Positions 16,869 through 25,547 of a stretch of DNA of 64,000 nt are shown piece after piece. Under the pieces are notes generated by a model that was not told the DNA's origin, made no database searches, and saw only the letters and a program-made list of their open reading frames with translations. The stretch is taken from contig JAIXZW010000012.1 in the NCBI GenBank assembly GCA_027489375.1, positions 1-64,000 of the forward strand, read 5' to 3'. The first letter of the stretch is position 1, and every line of letters starts with the position of its first letter. This DNA is from Paracoccaceae bacterium. GTDB taxonomy: Bacteria > Pseudomonadota > Alphaproteobacteria > Rhodobacterales > Rhodobacteraceae. The translations under genes were made by a program, and so were the position numbers.

Positions 16869-18143
16869 ATGATCAGCAAAAGCATCATCGACCAAGACAA
16901 CGCCAAGCGCCATTCGGCCCTGAAATCCGATTACGACGCCTTGGGCGAAAGCCTGTCCCGCCGTGGCATCGACATCGCGGCGGTCAAGGCCAAGGTGGCC
17001 GCTTACGGCGTGGCCGTGCCAAGCTGGGGTGTCGGTACCGGTGGCACGCGCTTTGCCCGCTTCCCCGGAGCGGGCGAGCCGCGCCATATCTTCGACAAGC
17101 TCGAAGATTGCGGCGTGATCCAGCAACTGACCCGCGCCACGCCTGCCGTCTCGCTGCACATTCCGTGGGACAAGGCACCAGCGGCCGACCTTCTGGCCAA
17201 GGCGCAGGAAGTCGGGCTTGGCTTCGATGCGATGAATTCCAACACGTTCCAGGATCAGCCCGACCAGAAGCACAGCTACAAATTCGGCTCGCTCTCGCAT
17301 GCGGACAGGGCGACCCGTGCGCAAGCCGTCGAACACAACATCGAATGCATCGAAATCGGAAGAACGCTCGGGTCCAGGGCGCTCACCGTCTGGATCGGCG
17401 ACGGCTCAAACTTCCCGGGCCAGACGGATTTCACCCGCCAGTTCGAACGTTACCTCGAAGCGATGAAACAGGTCTACGCCGCCCTTCCTGACGATTGGCG
17501 CATCTTCAGCGAACACAAGATGTTCGAACCGGCCTTCTATTCGACGGTGGTGCAGGATTGGGGGACCAACTACCTGATCGCCAAGGAACTGGGCGAAAAG
17601 GCGTTCTGTCTCGTCGACCTCGGCCACCACGCGCCCAACGTCAACATCGAAATGATCGTCGCCCGCCTGATCCAGTTCGGCAAACTTGGCGGCTTCCATT
17701 TCAACGACAGCAAATACGGCGACGATGACCTCGATACCGGCTCCATCGACCCCTACCGCCTGTTCCTCGTCTTCAACGAACTCGTCGGGGCCGAAGGAAA
17801 GGCGGGCTTCTCTCCCGCCCATATGCTCGACCAAAGCCACAACGTCACGGACCCCATCGAAAGCCTGATGGTTTCGGCGACCGAGGTGCAGCGCGCCTAT
17901 GCGCAGGCGCTGCTTGTCGACCGGACGGCACTGGCGGGCTATCAGGACGGCAACGACGCGCTGATGGCGACGACCACGCTGAAACGAGGGTTCCGGACGG
18001 ATGTCGAACCCATCCTTGCCATGGCGCGTCTGGAAAGCGGCGGGGCGATCGACCCCGTGGCCGCCTATCGCGCCAGCGGCTACCGCGCCCGCGTGGCCGA
18101 CGTGCGCCCCAAGGTCACAGGCGGCGGTGGCGGTATCGTCTGA
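16869..18143 (+). CDS. rhaI: L-rhamnose isomerase (RhaI, Pseudomonas stutzeri-type)
   Basis: 424 residues. Converts L-rhamnose to L-rhamnulose in a TIM barrel with two divalent metal ions. Sequence features are VAVPSWGVGTGGTRFARFPG near the N-terminus and the metal/substrate segments WRIFSEHKMFEPAFYSTV, LVDLGHHAPN and GGFHFNDSKYGDDD. It belongs to the group unrelated in length to E. coli RhaA but common in alphaproteobacteria. The ATG at 16869 lies 5 nt after the rhaD stop; a GTG at 16860 overlapping that stop is an alternative start. Confidence 0.91.
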   Translation: MISKSIIDQDNAKRHSALKSDYDALGESLSRRGIDIAAVKAKVAAYGVAVPSWGVGTGGTRFARFPGAGEPRHIFDKLEDCGVIQQLTRATPAVSLHIPWDKAPAADLLAKAQEVGLGFDAMNSNTFQDQPDQKHSYKFGSLSHADRATRAQAVEHNIECIEIGRTLGSRALTVWIGDGSNFPGQTDFTRQFERYLEAMKQVYAALPDDWRIFSEHKMFEPAFYSTVVQDWGTNYLIAKELGEKAFCLVDLGHHAPNVNIEMIVARLIQFGKLGGFHFNDSKYGDDDLDTGSIDPYRLFLVFNELVGAEGKAGFSPAHMLDQSHNVTDPIESLMVSATEVQRAYAQALLVDRTALAGYQDGNDALMATTTLKRGFRTDVEPILAMARLESGGAIDPVAAYRASGYRARVADVRPKVTGGGGGIV

Positions 18144-18175
18144 CGGCGGCCCGCGCTGCGGTCCTGCCCCCGATC

Positions 18176-18211
18176 CGGCGTCCCGCGCAGCCACGCTTGC
18201 GCGGGACGCCG
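18176..18211 (+). terminator. Probable intrinsic terminator after rhaI
   Basis: Perfect 14-bp stem CGGCGTCCCGCGCA (18176-18189) / TGCGCGGGACGCCG (18198-18211) with an 8-nt loop, followed by a short T run (CAGTTTGATG). It lies 32 nt after the rhaI stop and before the motA leader, separating the two units. Confidence 0.72.
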
Positions 18212-18347
18212 CAGTTTGATGTCTTCGCATCCGCATCCGCATGCGCCGCACGGCGGAAAACACAACGGACAGCAGCGGTTCCGTCGGTCACGGCTATAAG
18301 TGGCACGGGTTTTGCCGTTCTCCCCTTCAGGTATAAGGGGGCTTGGT

Positions 18348-19112
18348 ATGGATCTGGCGACCACGATCGGTTTTGTCGGCGGTATTCTCGCCGTGGTGGG
18401 CACGATGCTGTCAGGCGGGCACATCGCCCCCTTCGTTTCCATGCACGGCTTCACCATCGTCTTCGTCGGTGGCTTCTTCGCGGTGATGTACACCGCGCCG
18501 ATGGATGTCTTTCTCGGTTCTTTCAAGGCGATGGGAACGGCGTTCAAGAAGCACAACACGGATGTCGCCTCGCTCGCCACGCTGATGTCCGAGCTTGCGA
18601 CAATCGCCCGCAAGGATGGCCTCATGGCGCTCGAAGGGCGCGAGATGCCGCACAAATTCCTTGAACGCGGGATGCAGATGCTCATCGACGGCGCGGACGA
18701 GACGAAGCTGACGAAGCAACTCACCAACGAGATCGCGTCCCTCAAGGCCCGCCATTCCGCCAAACAGGATGTCTGCAAGGCATGGGTGGAACTTGGCCCC
18801 GCCTACGGGATGATCGGCACGCTGATCGGCCTTGTGGAGATGATGGGCAACATGGCCGACCCGACGAGCGTGGGCAAGGGCATGGCGACGGCGCTGGTGG
18901 GCACCATGTATGGCGCTATTGCCGCCAACGTCTTCTTCGGACCGATGGCGACGAAGCTCAAGAACAACACCGCCCGCGAGGTGGCCTATTGCGAGGCCGC
19001 GATCGAAGGTCTGCGCGGCATCGCACGGGCCGAGGCGCCGCGCGTGATCCTCGACGGTCTGGCGGCCCGTCTGCCCCCTGCGGAACGCGCCAAGCTTCAG
19101 GCGGCGGCGTAA
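18348..19112 (+). CDS. motA: MotA-type flagellar stator protein
   Basis: 254 residues, four transmembrane segments as expected for the MotA/PomA proton or sodium channel subunit: two near the N-terminus (residues 1-20 and 31-50) and two at about 148-170 (AYGMIGTLIGLVEMMGNM) and 180-205 (MATALVGTMYGAIAANVFFG). The large cytoplasmic loop between them contacts FliG in the rotor. The ATG at 18348 follows AAGGGGGC; the stop abuts the motB start with no gap. No other flagellar genes are in the window, so another MotA/ExbB-type energy-coupling role cannot be excluded. Confidence 0.85.
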   Translation: MDLATTIGFVGGILAVVGTMLSGGHIAPFVSMHGFTIVFVGGFFAVMYTAPMDVFLGSFKAMGTAFKKHNTDVASLATLMSELATIARKDGLMALEGREMPHKFLERGMQMLIDGADETKLTKQLTNEIASLKARHSAKQDVCKAWVELGPAYGMIGTLIGLVEMMGNMADPTSVGKGMATALVGTMYGAIAANVFFGPMATKLKNNTAREVAYCEAAIEGLRGIARAEAPRVILDGLAARLPPAERAKLQAAA

Positions 19113-20399
19113 ATGAGCAAGGCTCCGGCAAAGGCCCATGCGGCGGATCATGGTCCTCATGACGAGGATCATGGTCATGGCGGCGGCGGCGGGCATGACG
19201 ATCACGGCGGCGGTGGCCACTGCCCCCCGCCGTGGATCATCACCTTTGCCGATATGGCAACGCTGCTCATGGCCTTTTTCGTCATCATGCTGATGACGGC
19301 GACGACCGACCAGCCGAAATTCAACGCCTTCGCTGCCGTGATGCGCCAGACCTTTGGCCGCGTTCCGCTCGACCCGAACAACGCCGACAAGGGCGGCACC
19401 TCGATCATCGACCTGCATTTCGGCCCGCAATCGGGCGAACAGACCAACGATCCGCCCGCCACCACCCCGCAATCCGGCGACCCCGACATCCCCGACAGCG
19501 GCAAGGCCGAAGGCGTGGGCAATCCGGGCGGCGGCACCGGCGAAGGCGCAAGCGATGCCACGGGCAGCGGCGGCAATCCCGCGGACGAGGCCGCCAAGGC
19601 ACTGGCCAAGGCGATGCAGGATGCCGTGGCCAATGGCGAATTGTCGGTGGAAAGCGATGCGGGCGCGGTCACGATCCGCCTGCCCAAAGGCGCCAGCAAA
19701 GAGGACGCGCAGAAGATCGCCGATGCCCTTTCCGCAGGGGCCGATGCCGCCAATGCCGCATCCCCCGCCAAGGCGCCGGGCGAAGGAGCGCCCGCCGCAG
19801 GCGAAGCAACCGGCGCACCGGCCCAAGGGGACGCCACCGGCGCACCCGCCACAGGCGAAGGCACCGGCGCGAACGGTCAGGGCACGGGTGCAGCCGCAGG
19901 CGATGCCGGAGGCGGCGCGCCCGCCGCAGGGTCGGGTGTGGGCATGATCCGCGCCAAGATGGCGGCGGTGAAGCTGGGCATGGCGCTGCAAGAGCAGATG
20001 GCCTCGGGCGAGGTGCAGGTGGAACAGCGTGACGGCGCGGTTGTCGTGACCGTGGGCGCAGGGGGGGCTTTCGCCTCCGGCTCCGCCGACATGACCGAAC
20101 AGGCCAAGGCGATCATCGCCCAACTCGAAGATGTTTCCGGCAAGGCGCAGCGTATCGTGGTGACGGGGCACACCGACAACGTGCCGCTCACGGGATCGAC
20201 CTTTACCGACAACTGGGGTCTCGCCTCGGCCCGCGCCAATTCGGTCGTGCGCACCATCACCGAAAGCGGCGCGATGCCGGACACCGAACTCGTCGCCGTG
20301 TCCAAGGGCGAATCCGAACCCGTCGCCGACAACTCGACCCCCGAGGGCCGCCAGAAGAACCGCCGTATCGAGATCGAGATCGAATTCGATCAGGAGTAA
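19113..20399 (+). CDS. motB: MotB-type stator protein with peptidoglycan-binding OmpA domain
   Basis: 428 residues, longer than E. coli MotB (about 308). A His/Gly/Asp-rich N-terminus (residues 8-36) precedes the single transmembrane helix WIITFADMATLLMAFFVIML, in which Asp47 matches the ion-binding Asp32 of E. coli MotB. Residues 95-285 form a Gly/Ala/Pro-rich low-complexity linker. The C-terminus is an OmpA/MotB peptidoglycan-binding domain (TGHTDNVPL, NWGLASARANSVV, then the SKGESEP and RQKNRRIEIEIEF segments). It anchors the MotA ring to the cell wall. The long linker and His-rich tail are unusual features. Confidence 0.87.
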   Translation: MSKAPAKAHAADHGPHDEDHGHGGGGGHDDHGGGGHCPPPWIITFADMATLLMAFFVIMLMTATTDQPKFNAFAAVMRQTFGRVPLDPNNADKGGTSIIDLHFGPQSGEQTNDPPATTPQSGDPDIPDSGKAEGVGNPGGGTGEGASDATGSGGNPADEAAKALAKAMQDAVANGELSVESDAGAVTIRLPKGASKEDAQKIADALSAGADAANAASPAKAPGEGAPAAGEATGAPAQGDATGAPATGEGTGANGQGTGAAAGDAGGGAPAAGSGVGMIRAKMAAVKLGMALQEQMASGEVQVEQRDGAVVVTVGAGGAFASGSADMTEQAKAIIAQLEDVSGKAQRIVVTGHTDNVPLTGSTFTDNWGLASARANSVVRTITESGAMPDTELVAVSKGESEPVADNSTPEGRQKNRRIEIEIEFDQE

Positions 20400-20402
20400 G
20401 AC

Positions 20403-20630
20403 ATGGACAAACTCGCCTGCGTCACCTGCCGCATCATCCGCCGCTTCGTCCTCGCCTTCGGGGCGGGGGTCTTGGTGATGTGGCAGATCACCGGAAGCCT
20501 GCCCGCCGAAGGGGCGAACAAAGGCCCGTGGCAGGGCTTTACATGGGTCGCCTGCTTCTTCCTCGTCGCCGCCGTCTTCTTCCGTATGCGCGAGATGCGC
20601 AGCCGGATGCGCGCGCGTCTGCGCGACTAG
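20403..20630 (+). CDS. Small two-helix membrane protein, unknown function
   Basis: 75 residues, starting 3 nt after the motB stop and so part of the stator operon. Two hydrophobic helices (about residues 15-32, FVLAFGAGVLVMWQIT, and 45-60, FTWVACFFLVAAVFF) are separated by a short polar loop, and the C-terminus is strongly basic (RMREMRSRMRARLRD). A CxxC (CVTC) lies near the N-terminus. I do not recognise a family. Its stop shares a CTAG tetranucleotide with the stop of the opposing aldehyde dehydrogenase gene. Confidence 0.68.
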   Translation: MDKLACVTCRIIRRFVLAFGAGVLVMWQITGSLPAEGANKGPWQGFTWVACFFLVAAVFFRMREMRSRMRARLRD

Positions 20631-22093
20631 CGCATCACGAAGGGGTCGGGGATCGGCGCGTCCGAGGTGCGCAACCACACCGTCTTGACCGTGGTGTAAT
20701 CGAGCGCCGCCGCCATCCCGCCCTCGCGTCCATGCCCCGACAGGCCCGACCCGCCAAAGGGCGCGATGGGCGACACCGCGCGGTAGGTGTTCACCCAGAC
20801 CACCCCCGCCCGCAGACCACGGATCATGCGATGCGCACGGGTGAGCGAGGCGGTAAAGACCCCCGCCGCAAAGGCGTAGGCGCTGTCATTGGCGATGTTC
20901 AGCGCCTCTTCCTCGGTCTCGAAGCCGACGACCGACAGGACGGGGCCGAAAAGCTCTTGCCGGATGCAGGGCGCATCGGGGACGGCGGAGCAGTCGAGGA
21001 TGGTTGGCGGATAGTAGAACCCCGCGCCGTCCGTCGCCCTGCCGCCCGTCACGAGGGTTGCGCCTGCGGCCAGACTTTCCGCCACGATGCTTTCGATCCG
21101 GTCGCGCTGGCGCTTGGTGCAGAGCGGGCCGACCTCGGTCGCCATGTCATCGGGGGCGGCGATGCGGATCGCCTCGGCCTTGGCCTTCAGCTTGGCAAGG
21201 AAGGCGTCCTTGACGCTGGACTGCACCAGCAACCGCGACCCCGCGACACAGCTTTGCCCCGTGGCCGCGAAAATCCCCGACACCTGCGCATTGGCCGCAC
21301 TGTCCAGATCGGCATCGGCAAAGACGATGAAGGGCGATTTCCCCCCCAGTTCCAATGAGGTGGAGGCAAGGTTCTCTGCCGACCCCCGCACCACCGCCCG
21401 CGCCGTATCCGGCCCGCCGGTGAAAGCGATATGGTCGACCAGCGGGTGCCGCGTCAGCACCGCGCCGCAGGTGGGTCCAAAGCCCGTGATGACGTTGAAC
21501 ACCCCCGCAGGGAAGCCCGCCTCATGCACCAGCCGCGCGAATTCCAGCATCGGCGCGGGGCCATCCTCCGAGGCTTTCAGCACCACCGTGCAACCCGCTG
21601 CCAGCGCAGGTCCGATCTTCACCGCCGACAGGAAAAGCTGGGAATTCCACGGCACGATCGCCGCCACCACCCCCACGGGTTCGCGCCGCAGCCAGACCTC
21701 CATATCCGGCTTGTCGATGGGCAGATGCGCGCCTTCGATCTTGTCGGCGATGCCCGCGTAATAGCGGTAGTAATCCGCGACATAGGCGATCTGCGCGCTC
21801 GTCTCGCGGATGATCTTGCCCGTATCCCGTGTTTCCAGCGCCGCAAGCCGCGGTGCCGCCGCCTGCACAAGGTCCGCCAGCTTCATCAGCAGCTTCCCCC
21901 GCGCGGTAGGGGTCATCGCAGGCCAAGGCCCGGACCGGAACGCCCGATGCGCGGCGCGGACGGCGGCGTCGACCTCGGCCTCGCGGGCTTCGGGCATCTC
22001 GGCCCAAGGGGCTGCGGTGGCGGGGTCGAGGCTTGGAAACCACGCCGCACCGTCACGGAAGGCGCCGTCGATATAAAGCTGGAAGCGGTCCAT
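20627..22093 (-). CDS. NAD(P)-dependent aldehyde dehydrogenase
   Basis: 488 residues, standard ALDH length. The substrate/NAD motifs are in order: VVAAIVPWNSQLFLS, FTGGPDTARAVV (coenzyme), LELGGKSPFIVF with the general-base Glu, and ATGQSCVAGSRLLVQ with the catalytic Cys. Two adjacent ATG codons occur (22096 and 22093); the GAGG upstream is better spaced for 22093. It is the last gene of a minus-strand operon whose earlier genes encode a flavin monooxygenase, a flavin reductase and a hydrolase, so it probably oxidises an aldehyde released by that pathway. The substrate is unknown. Confidence 0.9.
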   Translation of the reverse strand: MDRFQLYIDGAFRDGAAWFPSLDPATAAPWAEMPEAREAEVDAAVRAAHRAFRSGPWPAMTPTARGKLLMKLADLVQAAAPRLAALETRDTGKIIRETSAQIAYVADYYRYYAGIADKIEGAHLPIDKPDMEVWLRREPVGVVAAIVPWNSQLFLSAVKIGPALAAGCTVVLKASEDGPAPMLEFARLVHEAGFPAGVFNVITGFGPTCGAVLTRHPLVDHIAFTGGPDTARAVVRGSAENLASTSLELGGKSPFIVFADADLDSAANAQVSGIFAATGQSCVAGSRLLVQSSVKDAFLAKLKAKAEAIRIAAPDDMATEVGPLCTKRQRDRIESIVAESLAAGATLVTGGRATDGAGFYYPPTILDCSAVPDAPCIRQELFGPVLSVVGFETEEEALNIANDSAYAFAAGVFTASLTRAHRMIRGLRAGVVWVNTYRAVSPIAPFGGSGLSGHGREGGMAAALDYTTVKTVWLRTSDAPIPDPFVMR

Positions 22094-22100
22094 CATTCCC

Positions 22101-23135
22101 TCAGGCAAAGGCGGGCATCACATCTTCGATAAACCGTTTCAGGCTGTCGCGCTTGCGCTCGAACGTCTGGCCGCTGTCGATCCAGAGCGAGAATTCGTCA
22201 TACCCCAGCGCCTCGATCCGGCGGAGCTTGTCGATCACCTCTGCACTGTCGCCGATCAACAGGTTCTCGCGCATCACCTGCGGCGAATAGAAGGGATGGG
22301 CGGCGATCTCTTCCTCGGTCAGCCGTTCGATCAGACCGTTGTGGATGGGCCGCTTGTTGAGGAACCACGCGCCGAAATAGTTGTAGAAGCGGTTCAGCTC
22401 ATCCGCCGCCAGATCGGCATCGGCGGCGTCCTTGGCGACATAGCCGTGTTGCAGCACCATGATCTTCGGGCGCGGCACGTGCGGAGCCTTGGCGCAGGCG
22501 TCGTTGAAACGCTGCATCAGGCTTTCGATCTCTGAAAACGGATTGTGCAGGGGGGTGCATTGCACGTTGCAGCCATTGGCGACCGCGAATTCATGGCTGT
22601 TCGGATCACGCGCCGCGACCCAGATCGGCAGCTCCTTTTGCAGCGGCTTCGGCGCGCTGGTGGTCGAGGGGAATTGCCAATACTGCCCCTCATGCGCGTA
22701 ATCGCCCTTCCACAAGCCCTTGATCGCGGGGATCAGTTCCCGCATCCGCCCGCCCGCGTTCCATGCATCCAGCCCCGGCATGACGCGCTCATACTCAAAA
22801 CTGTAAGCCCCCCGCGCGATGCCAAGGTCAAGCCGCCCGTCCATGATGATATCGGCCATCGCCGCCTCGCCCGCCAGCTTGATCGGGTGCCAGAAGGGCG
22901 CAATGACGGTCCCCGTGCCAAGCCGCACGTTCTTCGTCCGCCGTGCAAGGTCGACAAGGTTCAGCAGCGGGTTCGGCGCGATGGTAAAGGACATGCCGTG
23001 ATGCTCGCCCGTCCAGATCGCGTGCATCCCGCCTTCGTCCGCCATGCGGCAGAGTTCCAGCATTTCCTGATAGAGACGCGGTTCCGCATCCTCGGCGCTG
23101 ATGCGTTCCATATGGACGAAGAGCGAGAATTTCAT
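22101..23135 (-). CDS. LLM-class flavin-dependent monooxygenase
   Basis: 344 residues, bacterial luciferase-like TIM barrel that uses reduced flavin supplied by a partner reductase. Typical features are the N-terminal FSLFVHME, IWTGEHHGMSF, VRLGTGTVIAPFWHPIKLA and RLDLGIARGAYSFEYERV. Members of this class hydroxylate or oxygenate substrates from alkanes to N-heterocycles. It overlaps the flavin reductase gene by 4 nt, so the two are almost certainly the components of a two-component monooxygenase. The substrate is not predictable from sequence. Confidence 0.9.
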   Translation of the reverse strand: MKFSLFVHMERISAEDAEPRLYQEMLELCRMADEGGMHAIWTGEHHGMSFTIAPNPLLNLVDLARRTKNVRLGTGTVIAPFWHPIKLAGEAAMADIIMDGRLDLGIARGAYSFEYERVMPGLDAWNAGGRMRELIPAIKGLWKGDYAHEGQYWQFPSTTSAPKPLQKELPIWVAARDPNSHEFAVANGCNVQCTPLHNPFSEIESLMQRFNDACAKAPHVPRPKIMVLQHGYVAKDAADADLAADELNRFYNYFGAWFLNKRPIHNGLIERLTEEEIAAHPFYSPQVMRENLLIGDSAEVIDKLRRIEALGYDEFSLWIDSGQTFERKRDSLKRFIEDVMPAFA

Positions 23136-24064
23136 TTGGTCGTGCCTTTCGAGACGATGGCAACCTGACCCCTGTCCTGATTGCCGAAATAGATGCCGTA
23201 ATTGCCCATCCGCGATTCATCGGCCAAGCGTTCCAGCATGGTCCGCATCGCAGGGTCCGTCACATCGCCTAGCGCCTCGCGCGAAAGTTCGACGAAAGCG
23301 CCCTTGGCGGGGGTGCCGCCCGTGGCGGGGCAGAGGAAGCTGATATGCTGGTGGCCGCGTGCGACATCCTCGTAGACGGAATAGATGAAACCGGGGGCCG
23401 CCTGCACGCCCGTGGCCTCGATCAACCGCGCAAGCGTGGCCGATGCGCCGTCACGCCCGACGCGGGCGATGGGAAGCGTCAGCCCGCCGGTGCCGTCATC
23501 CACCAGCAGGACATGCCCGTCGCGTTCGACAAGCGCGGACACCACGACCTCGGGACCCGTCGCCACGGCGGTGGCGGTGGCCGAGGGGGTGAAGTAGCTG
23601 CCACGGTAATAACCAAGGCCCGGCGCGGTCGCCGCCTCGAAGGCCACCACGCGGCCGATGAGGATGGCGTGATCCCCCGCCTCGACGCATTGGTGCAACG
23701 CGCAATCGAACCACGCGGAAACGCCCGAAATCAGCGGCGACCCGTTCGGTCCCCAGCGCCAGTAGACCGAACCGAAACGGTCCTCGACGGGGCGGGCAAA
23801 GGTGTTGGATACATCTTTCTGCCCTTCGGACAGGATGTTGACGGCAAAGCCTCCTGCGGCGGTAAAGGCCGCGTAATTGGCCGAGGACCGCGCAATCGAC
23901 ACCAAGAGAAGCGGCGGGTCTAGCGAGACGGAGGAGAAGGAGTTGGCGGTGAACCCAAGCAGTTTGCCGTCCGCATCCTTGGTCGTCACCACGGTGACGC
24001 CGGTCATGAAGGTGCCAAAGGCATCGCGCAGGGCGCGGCGGTCGATGGGGGCTTCGTCGGTCAT
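23132..24064 (-). CDS. Flavin reductase with a C-terminal Nudix-like domain
   Basis: 310 residues. Residues 1-165 are a HpaC/NTAB-type flavin reductase (FGTFMTGVTVVTT, GFTANSFSSVSLDPPLLLVS, then DHAILIGRVVAFE), which supplies reduced FMN or FAD to the neighbouring monooxygenase. Residues 175-310 look like a Nudix-type fold (VVVSALVERDGHVLLVDD, LARLIEATGVQAAPGFIYSV) but lack the canonical GX5EX7REUXEEXGU hydrolase box, so it is more likely a binding or regulatory domain than an active hydrolase. The ATG at 24064 overlaps the hydrolase stop (ATGA). The long in-frame extension upstream is the shadow of the hydrolase gene. Confidence 0.85.
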   Translation of the reverse strand: MTDEAPIDRRALRDAFGTFMTGVTVVTTKDADGKLLGFTANSFSSVSLDPPLLLVSIARSSANYAAFTAAGGFAVNILSEGQKDVSNTFARPVEDRFGSVYWRWGPNGSPLISGVSAWFDCALHQCVEAGDHAILIGRVVAFEAATAPGLGYYRGSYFTPSATATAVATGPEVVVSALVERDGHVLLVDDGTGGLTLPIARVGRDGASATLARLIEATGVQAAPGFIYSVYEDVARGHQHISFLCPATGGTPAKGAFVELSREALGDVTDPAMRTMLERLADESRMGNYGIYFGNQDRGQVAIVSKGTTK

Positions 24065-24873
24065 GCGCGCACTCCGTCCCGTTCCGCCATGAGCGGTGTT
24101 TTCAACCAGTCCTGCAAGGCCTGCGTCACCTGATCGGGTGCCGTCAGGTTCACCATATGCCGATGTCCCTTGATCACGACAGCCCGCCCGCGCGGGGCCG
24201 AGGATGCCATGATGCAGGTCATCTCGGCCGTGGAATTGGCGTCCCCGTCCCCCGTCAGAACCAGTGCGGGGCAGGTGATGCGGTGCCATTGGTCGGCATA
24301 GACGTCGTCGCCACGGGCAAAGGCCGCATAGGCCGCCGCATAGCCCGCAGGATCGACCGCTGCCAGCCAACCCGCCACCTGTGCGCGGATCGCCGCATCC
24401 TCCGGCCCGAACCAGCGGGTGAGCGGGGCTTCGCTGTCGAAGGTGCCGCCCGAAATCTCGGCGGCGCGGGCTTCGACCGCCGCCCGTGCCTCGGCCGTGC
24501 GGCGATGCACGCCGTTCAGCACCGCGACACGGCGGATCAGTTCGGGACAATCCACCGCCAGCCCCGTGGCGATCAGCGCGCCCATCGAATGGCCCGCGAC
24601 ATTGACCGTGCCAAGCGCCAGCGCCTCGATCACCCGCGCCGCCCAGGCGACATAGTCCCGCAGCATCGCGCTACGGGGCAGGGCGGGCGAACGCCCGTGC
24701 CCCGGCATGTCCACCGCGATCACCCGATAGTCCTTCGACAAGTCCGCGATCTGCGGCGCCCAGGCGTGGGCGTTCATCCCCACACCGTGGATGAGCAGAA
24801 GCGGCTCGCCCGCCCCGACCTCGAGGATCGAGGCCGTGCCGCCGTCAGACAGCAGCAGGGTTCGACGCGTCAT
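24061..24873 (-). CDS. Alpha/beta-fold hydrolase
   Basis: 270 residues. Oxyanion-hole segment LLIHGVGMNAHAW, nucleophile elbow AGHSMG, and the acid and base in LVLTGDGDAN and GHRHMVN near the C-terminus complete a catalytic triad. Resembles ring-cleavage product and enol-lactone hydrolases. The ATG at 24873 lies within the end of the upstream DUF1185 gene (29-nt overlap); an in-frame TTG at 24879 is less likely. By position it should hydrolyse the product of the flavin monooxygenase (an ester, lactone or amide). Confidence 0.87.
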   Translation of the reverse strand: MTRRTLLLSDGGTASILEVGAGEPLLLIHGVGMNAHAWAPQIADLSKDYRVIAVDMPGHGRSPALPRSAMLRDYVAWAARVIEALALGTVNVAGHSMGALIATGLAVDCPELIRRVAVLNGVHRRTAEARAAVEARAAEISGGTFDSEAPLTRWFGPEDAAIRAQVAGWLAAVDPAGYAAAYAAFARGDDVYADQWHRITCPALVLTGDGDANSTAEMTCIMASSAPRGRAVVIKGHRHMVNLTAPDQVTQALQDWLKTPLMAERDGVRA

Positions 24874-25447
24874 GGCCAAGGTCCTTCAGGTCCTGATAGC
24901 GGTCGCCGATGCGGTGATGCGGACGCCCCCCGATGGAAGCCCCCAGCGCCACGACGATCTCGTCGGCGGCGGGGGCATCGGGAATGGCGAAATGCACGGT
25001 CAGGTAATGGCTGCGCCGCCCTTCGTCGTTCTTGTCCATCAGCGGGATCATCACGGGCGTGTTCGCCCCGCCACGGATGTTGGTGAAGGCAAGATAGGTC
25101 TTGGCCCCCACCGCCTGACGGTAATGGTTGCCGAAGCGCAGGGTGTGGATCAGGGCCGAGGCATGTTCCACCTCGCCATCCAGCCCGACGATGGAGGCCT
25201 TGCCGTAACCTTCGATCCGGTCGCCACCGCCCGCCGCATCCAGAACCATCTTGGTCAGCAGCGCGCCGAGCTCCGGCGCCACGTCATGGATTTCCGGCTT
25301 CAGGTTCTCGACGAATCCGCGCCCCGCCCAGGGGTTCTTCACCACCGCCGCCGCGCCGATCAGCGTCAGCGGCACGGGCGCGGACTTGCCGCCCTCGATA
25401 TAGGTGGTTTCGACATGGAGCAGCGTTTTGCGGATGATCGCGGGCAT
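24845..25447 (-). CDS. DUF1185 (AA_synth) family protein
   Basis: 200 residues, full length for this family, which is common in Rhodobacteraceae and Burkholderia. Recognisable segments are IRKTLLHVETTYIEGG, NPWAGRGFVENL and VMIPLMDKNDEGRRSHYLTV. As I recall, solved members show a trimeric fold related to Bacillus chorismate mutase, and a role in amino-acid metabolism was proposed only from context; no reaction is established. First gene of the minus-strand operon, about 30 nt from a perfect palindrome that probably binds the divergent GntR regulator. The ATG at 25447 was chosen over an in-frame start at 25498, which would include the operator. Confidence 0.83.
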   Translation of the reverse strand: MPAIIRKTLLHVETTYIEGGKSAPVPLTLIGAAAVVKNPWAGRGFVENLKPEIHDVAPELGALLTKMVLDAAGGGDRIEGYGKASIVGLDGEVEHASALIHTLRFGNHYRQAVGAKTYLAFTNIRGGANTPVMIPLMDKNDEGRRSHYLTVHFAIPDAPAADEIVVALGASIGGRPHHRIGDRYQDLKDLGHDASNPAAV

Positions 25448-25477
25448 GGCAGGGACCTCTGGTCTGGTTTCTCGTAG

Positions 25478-25491
25478 TATGGTATACCATA
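25478..25491. promoter_or_regulatory. Candidate GntR operator (14-bp perfect palindrome)
   Basis: TATGGTATACCATA is a perfect 14-bp palindrome in the 100-nt space between the divergent DUF1185 operon and the GntR gene. Its GT-AT-AC core fits sites recognised by the FadR/FCD branch of GntR regulators. A partial repeat of the right half, GACCATA, follows at 25493-25499. Confidence 0.68.
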
Positions 25492-25547
25492 AGACCATAT
25501 GTCAATGACTCGTTGCCTGGGTGCGACAGGAAGGCTAGGCTCCGCGC

